This document shows positions 9,101 through 12,643 of a stretch of 20,219 nucleotides of DNA, one piece after another. The DNA comes from Halanaerobiales bacterium (lineage in GTDB: Bacteria > Bacillota_F > Halanaerobiia > DY22613): positions 1 to 20,219 of the forward strand of contig JAGMES010000079.1 in assembly GCA_023128035.1 (NCBI GenBank). Reading direction: 5' to 3'. The position numbers were made by a program, and so were the translations under genes. Under the pieces are notes generated by a model. It saw only the letters and a list, made by a program, of their open reading frames with translations, was not told the origin of the DNA and did no database searches. How positions within the stretch are numbered: the first letter of the stretch is position 1; each line of letters starts with the position of its first letter.

Positions 9101-11080
9101 GAATTTTTGGGAAGAATTGACCATCAAGTAAAGATCAGAGGCTTTAGAATTGAGCTTGGTGAAATAGAAAATAGCTTATTGAACTATGAAGATATAAAAG
9201 AAACTATAGTAATAGACCGAAAAGATGAGAAAGGCAATAAATATTTATGTGCTTATGTAGTATCAGATCAGGAAGTTACAGTAGGGGACTTCACTCCGAA
9301 GGAGTTGAGAGAATTCTTATTAAAAAATTTACCAGAATACATGATTCCATCATATTTTGTACAACTAGATAAAATGCCTTTAACAGCAAATGGTAAGATT
9401 AACCGAGAAGCACTTCCTGAACCTGAAGGAAACGTCATAGTAGGAACTGAATACGAAGCTCCACAAAATAAAATTGAGAAAAATTTAGTGGAAATATGGA
9501 AAGATGTATTAGGAATAGAGAAGGTAGGAATTAATGATAACTTCTTTGAATTAGGAGGACATTCTTTAAAGGCTACGGTTCTTATATCAAAAATACACAA
9601 AAAATTAAATGTAGAAATTCCTCTTCGGCAGGTATTTATATCCCCAACAATCAAAGAACTGTCAAACTTTATTATAAAGGCAGATGAGAGTACTTATTTA
9701 GTAATTGAACCAATCGAAGAGATAAGGGAATATTATCCTATTTCATTAGCACAAAAACGGTTATATATGGTTAATCAATTAAATGTCGATGATCTTAGTT
9801 ATAATATGCCTGCTATGTATATCATTGAAGGTAATTTAGAACTAGATAGATTGGAAGTAGCATTTAAAAATTTGATTAACCGACATGAATCTTTACGAAC
9901 CTCATTTAAAACTATGAATGGTGAACCTGTTCAAATTATACACGAAGATGTGAATTTTGAGATAAAGTATAGCGATCTAACTGATTGTGCAATGGATGAA
10001 ATAAAAGCAACTACTAGGATAAATAGTTTTATGAGACCATTTGATCTTGAAATAGCACCATTGCTAAGAGTAGAAGTGGTTCAATTTAACGAGGAATATC
10101 TCCTGATGCTAGACCTGCATCATATTATTGCTGATGGAAGTGCCATGAATATATTAATTGCTGAATTTGTTAAACTTTATCAAGGAATCGAATTATCTAA
10201 ACTGAAACTTCAATATAAGGACTTTGCAGTATGGCAATCCCGTCTATTTGAAGAAAATGTAATGGCGAAGCAAGAAGACTATTGGTTAAATAATTTAAAG
10301 GATTTACAGTATACTGAGCTTCCAGCAAAAACTGCAGGTTCAATAAAGAGTAATGTTGGTGCACAAAAACAATTTGACATAGGAGCTGAATTGGTAGAGA
10401 AGATAGATGAGTTTTGTGCTAAACATAATGTGACTAAATTTATGTTTATGTTGGCTGTATTTAAAATTGCAATTTTTAGAAAGATAGATCAGAAAGATCT
10501 TTCAATCGGTATTCCTATTGCAGGTAGGAATAAATCTGAATTGCAAGATTTGATTGGGCTTTTCTTGAACTTACTAATCATTCGTTCTGAGATTAGAGAT
10601 GAGATGAGTTTTAATGAATATTTATATCAGATTAAAGAAGTAACAACGGGAGCTTTTGAAAATCAGGATTATCCATTTGACATGTTGGACTTGAAAAATA
10701 GAGAGGTAAATAACTATCAAGGTGCTTCATTATTCTCAATTCTCTTTAACTATCTACCATACTTTGGTGACGATGGTCAAACTTTAACAGAGTTCACTAT
10801 CCGACCATATTCAGTTGAAAAAGTAGAAGCAAAATATGATCTTACATTATATGTTTCAGAGAGACAGGAGGATATACATTTAAGCTTAGTATATAAACGC
10901 GATAAATATGAGGATTATATTATCGAAGCGATTCCAGTAGAAATTGAAAAGATTATTAACATTGTTTTGGAGAATGAAGAGAGTGTAATTACTCAAATAG
11001 TATTAACTGACTCAAATTCACTGATGGAAGATTTCGATGACCTTTTCAGTGATGACAATTTTGATGAATTCGACTTTTAG
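2..11080 (+). CDS. Nonribosomal peptide synthetase, 5'-partial: (C)-A-T / C-A-T-E / C-A-T / C
   Basis: A multimodular NRPS that activates and condenses three amino acids shown here, plus the donor side of a fourth condensation, on phosphopantetheine arms in the cytoplasm. The frame is open from base 2, and codons before 98 encode a typical end of a C domain (INLNFEYCTKLFKRET), matching the internal copy near 3255. The TTG at 98 is therefore not the start and the N-terminus lies outside the window. Order in the 3692 visible codons: C tail, A1, T1 (Ser634), C2 (HHIISDG at 818), A2, T2 (Ser1683), E (HHLVVDG at 1862), C3 (HHIIMDG at 2314), A3, T3 (Ser3188), C4 (HHIIADG at 3373), acidic tail. All catalytic motifs look intact. 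The protein ends in a C domain with no A partner. The partner opens the next gene 15 bases downstream, so the two are surely one operon. No thioesterase is present, so chain release is elsewhere. The product is not identified. Confidence 0.97.
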   Translation: MSAYEDTSAGEDEINLNFEYCTKLFKRETVERLTSHFRNILKAVTANADIKISDIEMLNKEEKDQILCDFNSTYVDYPRDKTIHNLFEEKVKNIPDNTAVASRRRAGEMKLTYKELNEKANQLARTLRENGVNADSIVGISVNRSFEMMIGILGILKAGGAYLPINPDYPEERFGYMLKDSGADILLTHEYLVNEVPFRGQIIALEDEQIYHKASSNLEPIKNSQGLAYIIYTSGSTGKPKGVMVSHKALNNFLCNIYSSFGENVGIKDNCLSLTNISFDVSICEIFMPLVFGATLVLYNNEMILDIHNLVRTIADKEITFAYIPPTILKEVYERLSNEEVKLNKMLVGVEPIKDYVLEDYLKLNENMQIINGYGPTEATICTTFYKYGQTAPVGRNVPIGKPLANTQIYILDQYSNLVPKGVVGELCISGDGLAEGYINREDLTAEKFVPNPFIAGMKMYKTGDMARLLTDGNIEFLGRIDHQVKIRGYRIELGEIESQLLNYNPIKEAIVVDQEDKNGSKYLCAYVVSEKEVKVGDFTPKELREFLLISLPEYMIPSYFVQLDQMPLTANGKIDRKALPELEGKIVVGTEYEAPRNATEEKLVDIWGEVLGAVLGIKKVGINDNFFELGGHSLKATILVAKMHKALNVEVPLNEIFKRPTIKGISEYIKNATKTAYIAIEKVESAGYYEVSSAQKRMYMLQQFDLSSTNYNMPGVLEVEGILNIERVEKAFYELIRRHESIRTSFETIEDKVIQKVNSYTHVEAKFKVDYLNKTDKAIEEVLNEFVTSFDLTKAPLFRVGVMKLQEDKHILLFDMHHIISDGISMGIFINEFAKFYEGKELDKLRIQYKDFAKWQNNLLRSDIMKKQEEYWISRFSNPIQNDGQVPVLNMPTDYPRPTIQRFAGDSISFKLDKNLTQDLKRIAKETGSTMYMVLLSGVNILLSKYSGQEDIIVGSPIAGRPHADLAKIIGMFVNTLAMRNNPDGNKTYEEFLKEVKENSLKAYENQDYQFEELVEQLDLSRDMSRNPLFDVMFTMQNFNNGELKIENLEFKPFNYDQKISKFDLTIAASEGVSTDEAEEIILNFEYCTKLFKRETIERMKAHLTNIFKIVTVNTEVKLSEIDVLTKEERDMILYDINNTYTDYPRNKTLQDLFEEHVERTPNHIAVVFKEKNLTYKELNERSNSLANILRVNGVKEDTVIGIIAKKSLEVIVGVMAILKAGGAYLPIDLEYPENRINYMLEDSSVKILLTLGDLRKDIDFNGNTIDVLDETLYSGKQNNLENINTPESLAYVIYTSGSTGKPKGVMIEHRNVARLIKSTNYVQFADGDKMLQTGTLAFDASIFEVWGALLNGLELHLASKDLILKTEAMEKYLVDNQISTVLFTTPLFNLMAEEKVEMFKPLKYLFIGGDVISPKHVNKVKKVCNLNIVNLYGPTENTTVSTYFAVDQEDASNIPIGKPISNSTTYILDQYNNLSPIGVHGELHVGGDGLARGYVNNSELTAEKFIENPFIPGDKIYRTGDLVRLLSDGNIEFLGRIDNQVKIRGFRIEIGEIENSILNYDGIKEAIVIDQKDKNGNKYLSAYVVANQEISVEDLRKNLSNSLPDYMIPAHFMQLERMPLTKNGKVDRKALPEPEGNILTGVEYVAPRNEVEEKVALIWSEVLGVEKVGINDSFFSLGGDSIKSIQVASRLNNYGLKLEINDLFKHRCISELSSYIKNTNSTAEQGIVEGEVKLTPIQVWFFEQKFTDMHHFNHSVMLHNREGFDNDALRKAFTKIVEHHDALRMVYKFEENSVKQYNRGSSDNMFDLQIFDLVEESNYMLRIEEEANKIQSSIDLETGPLIKLGVFKTEEGDHLLIVIHHLVVDGVSWRIIFEDLATAYSQAQEGKEIKLPRKTQSFKEWAEKLLTFANSKEILEQMGYWERLEQIEVKPLPREREIQSNKRKDTKILPMVLEVEDTEKLLKHVNQAYNTEINDILLVALGLAVKDWTGEDVIAISLEGHGRENIIEDVNITRTVGWFTSQYPVIFDMSSSEDISHIIKAVKEELRRIPDKGIGYGILRYLTQKSNQKHKLSMHPEISLNYLGQFDMDVNTGIFNISNASTGLAMSSEFERNHAIDVNGMIVGGSLRLDFSYNMHEFSHDTVQHIVDSYSKNIKNIIDHCMQQQEIDMSKMKQFEKIYPLSPMQQGMLFHYLKDTKSIANFEQSELHLAGNLDIDLFEKSLNLLVQRYDILRTNFEYEKLQISRQVVYKNKNQKIYFEDLSMFEENEKLSYITKFKEIDLERGFDLAKDNLMRIAILKIDQENYKMIWSFHHIIMDGWCLGIIFKDLLMIYQALKVGKTANLSKAYPFSSYIDWLQNQDQEEAFEYWQNYLENYEQQALPLGYNINLRNREYAKNEHVFKFDGGLARSMKNIAKNCDITLNTLIQALWGILLQKYNNTDDVVFGAVVSGRPPEIQGIEQIVGLFINTIPVRVRYKKGESFAEVVKHLQEGVVLSRKYEYSSLAEIQSNTALKQNLVNNIVVFENYPVDKEMKNLGIENIGFEMKSLESSEQTNYDFNIILSPDGDGLVTKFSYNTFAYDAIFIKRMEEHFKNAIKAVVENPDICVEDIEILSHEEKDQILCDFNNTYADYPRDKTIHKLFEEQVEKTSENLAVVSRTCEEEKQLTYRELNEKANSLANILRENGVKENILVGIIAEKSLEMIVGVMAILKAGGAYLPIDPEYPQDRIKFMLEDCSVDILLKQGELEQNIEHNCNVIDILDETLYQINKENLQNINTPRSLAYVIYTSGSTGKPKGVMVEHKNIVRLVKNPNYIEFEPGDKILQTGTLAFDASTFEIWGALLNGLELHLGSKDLILRPEEMAKYLVNNQISSLFLTTALFNVMSEEKPDMFETLKFLLTGGEAASFKHFNQVRRECKDLKIANIYGPTENTTFSTVFFMNEECSGNIPIGKLINNTTGYVVDKNNKLSAIGVCGELCLGGDGLAQGYLNNPELTAEKFIQNPFVDNPFGIILGERLYRTGDLVRWLPDGNIEFLGRIDHQVKIRGFRIELGEIENSLLNYEDIKETIVIDRKDEKGNKYLCAYVVSDQEVTVGDFTPKELREFLLKNLPEYMIPSYFVQLDKMPLTANGKINREALPEPEGNVIVGTEYEAPQNKIEKNLVEIWKDVLGIEKVGINDNFFELGGHSLKATVLISKIHKKLNVEIPLRQVFISPTIKELSNFIIKADESTYLVIEPIEEIREYYPISLAQKRLYMVNQLNVDDLSYNMPAMYIIEGNLELDRLEVAFKNLINRHESLRTSFKTMNGEPVQIIHEDVNFEIKYSDLTDCAMDEIKATTRINSFMRPFDLEIAPLLRVEVVQFNEEYLLMLDLHHIIADGSAMNILIAEFVKLYQGIELSKLKLQYKDFAVWQSRLFEENVMAKQEDYWLNNLKDLQYTELPAKTAGSIKSNVGAQKQFDIGAELVEKIDEFCAKHNVTKFMFMLAVFKIAIFRKIDQKDLSIGIPIAGRNKSELQDLIGLFLNLLIIRSEIRDEMSFNEYLYQIKEVTTGAFENQDYPFDMLDLKNREVNNYQGASLFSILFNYLPYFGDDGQTLTEFTIRPYSVEKVEAKYDLTLYVSERQEDIHLSLVYKRDKYEDYIIEAIPVEIEKIINIVLENEESVITQIVLTDSNSLMEDFDDLFSDDNFDEFDF
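182..268 (+). repeat. Repeat shared by the C-A linkers of A1 and A3 (copy 1)
   Basis: 87 bases encoding EEKDQILCDFN...YPRDKTIH and on to LFEE match 7850-7936 with about six differences. The A5 linker at the same place is quite different, although A5 is otherwise the twin of A1. Confidence 0.8.
332..1826 (+). repeat. Intergenic-scale repeat, copy 1 (A1 block; copy 2 at 14435-15929)
   Basis: This block aligns without gaps to 14435-15929 at a constant offset of 14103. In four 60-base samples from the core I counted 12 mismatches (95% identity). Identity falls towards the C-terminal part. It covers the A1 domain from LTYKELN into the start of T1, and crosses from gene 1 to gene 2, consistent with duplication or gene conversion between the two synthetases. 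Confidence 0.85.
1509..1584 (+). repeat. Repeat shared by C-terminal part of A1 and A6 (copy 1)
   Basis: 76 bases match 18783-18858 with one mismatch, followed by further strong similarity through the end of the A domain. The match begins just after core motif A8, where the A domain's C-terminal subdomain starts. The A domains left of it are of different specificity. Confidence 0.88.
1777..2015 (+). other. Peptidyl carrier protein T1 (phosphopantetheine Ser at 1901-1903)
   Basis: The carrier motif LGGHSLKAT places the pantetheinyl serine at 1901-1903. The GGHS form is typical of carriers not followed by an epimerase. The loop before the motif reads EVLGAVLGIKKVG and is four residues longer than in T2-T5. 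It looks like an imperfect 12-base tandem duplication (gttttaggagcg then gtattaggaatt). Confidence 0.93.
2065..3370 (+). other. Condensation domain C2 (LCL-type)
   Basis: It starts with SSAQKRMYMLQQF, the usual form for C domains that accept an L-configured donor. The active-site motif HHIISDG is at 2453-2473. Later motifs include LNMPTDYPRP, GMFVNTLAMRN and ENQDYQFEELVEQL. It joins the residue on T1 to the one activated by A2. Its closest relatives in the window are C5 and C6. Confidence 0.92.
3380..4905 (+). other. Adenylation domain A2, pocket code DAFLFGLTVK (aliphatic-like)
   Basis: Core motifs include LTYKELNERSNSLA, YTSGSTGKPKGVM (about 3890), FDASIFE (Asp235 equivalent at 4022), LYGPTENTT, TGDLVRLL and NGKVDRKAL. 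The code read by hand is D A F L F G L T V K. It shares D-A-F, G301 and T330 with Ile/Val codes such as DAFFYGITFK and DAFWIGGTFK, so a branched or hydrophobic residue is likely but not certain. The substrate-binding half resembles A3, but the C-terminal part (VEDLRKNLSNSLPDYMIPAH) does not. Confidence 0.88.
4936..5165 (+). other. Peptidyl carrier protein T2, epimerase-type (Ser at 5048-5050)
   Basis: The motif LGGDSIKSI has Asp before the pantetheinyl serine. This is the well-known signature of carriers that present their substrate to a downstream epimerization domain, and it agrees with the E domain that follows directly. Confidence 0.94.
5195..6515 (+). other. Epimerization domain E (module 2)
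   Basis: It begins VKLTPIQVWFFEQKF and carries HHLVVDGVSW at 5585-5605, EGHGRE at about 6002 (the catalytic Glu region), VGWFTSQYPV and SLNYLGQFD. Together these define NRPS E domains rather than C domains. It should convert the T2-bound L-residue to an L/D mixture, from which the following C3 selects the D-form. Both the His pair and the Glu motif are present, so it is probably active. Confidence 0.95.
6530..7835 (+). other. Condensation domain C3 (DCL-type, after the epimerase)
   Basis: It begins KIYPLSPMQQGMLFHYL, the typical entry to C domains that follow an E domain, and has HHIIMDGW at 6941-6961. Later motifs are VSGRPPEIQGIEQIVGLFIN and the SSLAEIQ region. Position and sequence type agree that it takes a D-residue donor from T2. 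Confidence 0.93.
7850..7936 (+). repeat. Repeat shared by the C-A linkers of A1 and A3 (copy 2)
   Basis: Partner of 182-268, in the linker between C3 and A3. It shows that A3 shares its entry with A1, while its pocket region is A2-like. Confidence 0.8.
9020..9040 (+). repeat. 21-base palindrome forming an in-frame 7-codon insert in A3
   Basis: Arms gataatcc (9020-9027) and ggattatc (9033-9040) are perfect reverse complements around the loop ttttg. Translated it gives DNPFGII. Removing exactly these codons leaves NPFVLGERLYRTGD, the same length as NPFIPGDKIYRTGD in A2. A tandem duplication of aatccNtttg is an alternative origin. Confidence 0.75.
9446..9675 (+). other. Peptidyl carrier protein T3 (Ser at 9563-9565)
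   Basis: LGGHSLKAT gives the pantetheinyl serine. It is a standard elongation carrier, close to T1 in sequence around the motif (VGINDNFFELGGHSLKAT). It donates to C4, the last domain of this protein. Confidence 0.93.
9725..10990 (+). other. Condensation domain C4, terminal, distinct subtype
   Basis: It opens YYPISLAQKRLYMVNQL and has HHIIADG at 10118-10138. From the middle on it departs from C2, C5 and C6: YTELPA replaces LNxPTDYPRP, GLFLNLLIIRSE replaces GMFVNTLAMRN, and the end reads GASLFSILFNYLPYF. C7 at the window's right edge shares these features. It lacks the usual C-A linker and has no A domain behind it. It must work with A4-T4 of the next protein. Confidence 0.9.
11003..11077 (+). 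other. Acidic Asp/Glu/Phe C-terminal tail, candidate docking segment
   Basis: After the C4 fold the protein ends in LTDSNSLM followed by EDFDDLFSDDNFDEFDF. The last 17 residues hold nine acidic and five Phe residues. Position, charge and low complexity recall the short linear motifs that some NRPS C-termini use to bind the next subunit. The first residues of gene 2 (MALQNRISKIAQKMPDK) are net basic. The docking role is inference. Confidence 0.55.
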
Positions 11081-11081
11081 T

Positions 11082-11088
11082 AAGGAGG
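11082..11088 (+). promoter_or_regulatory. Ribosome binding site AAGGAGG for gene 2
   Basis: A full-consensus AAGGAGG lies seven bases before the ATG at 11096 and right behind the tandem stops TAG (11078) and TAA (11081) of gene 1. It fixes the start of gene 2. The 15-base gap leaves no room for a promoter or terminator, so the genes are co-transcribed and probably translationally coupled. Confidence 0.93.
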
Positions 11089-11095
11089 TTATAAG

Positions 11096-12643
11096 ATGGC
11101 TTTACAAAATAGAATTTCAAAGATTGCGCAAAAAATGCCAGATAAGATTGCTATCAAACATGGAAATAGAGAAGTGCCTTATTATGAATTAGAGAACTAT
11201 TCAAATCAAATAGCTAGTTTCTTTCAAAGCCAGCTAACTGAGAACAAAAACGTTATACTTTTATTAGACAGAAGTCCTGAGCTAATCTTTTCAATGTTGG
11301 GTATTCTTAAAATTGGTGGAATCTTTGTTCCACTAGATTTAAAACACCCGGAGAATAGATTAAACATAATGATGAATGAAGTACAATCCAATTGGATTGT
11401 GCTTCATTCCAAAAATTTGGCTAAGGTAGATCGAATTATAAAAGATTGGGATCGAAAAATCAATGTTTTACTTTGGGATTCGGAGAAAGTAGTGGAGGAT
11501 GAATATAACAACTTAAATATTTACAGATTATCTGAAGATCAATCTCAAGAGTATGAAGAGGTAGAAGCTAAAAATTGCTATATCTACTTTACTTCCGGCT
11601 CAACCGGTACCCCAAAAGGAATATTGGGTCGCCATAAAAGCTTAGAACATTTTATTGCCTGGGAGATCAAAGAATTTGGAATAAATCAAGAATTTAATAT
11701 CAGTCAGCTAACTTCACCTTCTTTTGATGCTATTTTAAGAGATATTTTTACAACTTTATCTATCGGAGCAACAATCTGTATACCTGAGAATGAAGATATA
11801 ATCTTAAATCCGCAAAGGTTAATCGAGTGGATTGATTTAAATCAAATTACTTTGATTCATATGACACCAGCTTTGTTTAAAAGTTTAGTAAGTGAATTAA
11901 ATGACCCAGAGTTATTTCAAAGTTTAAAATATATTCTCATGGCTGGTGAAAAATTGCGAGGAAACGATGTTAAGAAATTTATTGAACTATTTAGCGCGCG
12001 CGCGCGTAGCAGAATTCAATTAGTGAATCTTTATGGTACTACTGAGACTACCTTAATTAAGTTATTTTACAAAATTAAAGAAGAGGATAGATTTAAAGCT
12101 AACATTTCTGTAGGACATCCAATTGATCGTACACAAGTTTTAGTTTTAAATAACAATATGCTAATTTGTGATCCTGGTATTGTTGGTGAAGTATATATAA
12201 GGACACCGTTTATTACTTCTGGTTATTATAAAAGCCCAGATGCTACTAAAGAAGTTTTCTTAATAAATCCATTTACCAATAATCCTAGAGATATTATTTA
12301 TAAAACAGGGGATTTAGGTAGAATGCTGTCTGATGGAAATTTAGAGATTATCGGAAGAATTGATCATCAGGTGAAAATTAGAGGTATGAGAGTAGAACCT
12401 GGGGATATTGAATTTAAGGTGTTGGCCCATGATGCTATCCGAGACACGATTATAATAGATCGCGAAGATGAAAATGGTGAAACATATCTTTGTGGTTATA
12501 TCATTTCTGATCAAGAAATTTCTATCTCAGAAATGAGACAGTTTTTAGAAAAAGATTTACCTGATTATATGATCCCTACATATCTTGTGCGTTTAGATAA
12601 GATGCCATTAAATCCTAATGGTAAAATCGATAGAAATGCATTA
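11096..12643 (+). other. Adenylation domain A4, divergent, pocket code DARHLALLIK (unassigned)
   Basis: It is an adenylation domain by YFTSGSTGTPKGI (about 11585), TGDLGRML, GRIDHQVKIRGMR and NPNGKIDRNAL (NGK at 12617). It is unlike the other five. The entry reads ILGRHKSLEHFIAWE, the pocket segment SFDAILRDIFTTLSIGA (Asp at 11726), and YGTTETT replaces YGPTE. The hand-read code D A R H L A L L I K matches nothing I know. The xxxRDIF pattern recalls, from memory, A domains of the alpha-aminoadipate reductase/reductase-ending type, so an unusual amino or non-amino acid is possible. A SARARSR stretch (11993-12013) before IQLVNLYG is encoded by an alternating GC run. Confidence 0.88.

Larger units (their letters stand above)
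7845..9415 (+). other. Adenylation domain A3, pocket code DAFFLGITFK (Ile-like)
   Basis: Core motifs are LTYRELNEKANSLA, YTSGSTGKPKGVM, FDASTFE (Asp235 equivalent at 8498), IYGPTENTTFST and NGKINREAL. The code is D A F F L G I T F K, one position away from the published Ile codes DAFFYGITFK and DAFFLGVTFK, so Ile (or Val/allo-Ile) is the best call. Oddities: four extra residues (SRTC) before EEEKQLTY; a seven-residue insert DNPFGII before LGERLYRTGD, encoded by a palindrome (9020-9040); and NREAL instead of DRKAL at the end. The C-terminal part is A1-like while the core is A2-like. Confidence 0.92.

Noticed and set aside
4072..9654. Antisense open frames of 60-130 codons on the minus strand of gene 1
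   Set aside because: They lie fully inside NRPS domains, recur at the same places in paralogous domains (for example opposite the carrier region), and show no recognisable protein or ribosome binding site. They are shadows of the codon pattern.
11078..11098. Gene 1 and gene 2 as one gene broken by a sequencing error or read through in vivo
   Set aside because: Two consecutive stops, a perfect ribosome binding site with correct spacing, an ATG at the exact A-domain start and a non-linker acidic tail together support two real genes.
11096..11160. A4-T4 as a chain-initiation (loading) module
   Set aside because: An A-T start is typical of loading modules, but gene 1 directly upstream ends in an orphan C domain that needs an acceptor. 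An elongation role in trans is the simpler reading, though not proven.
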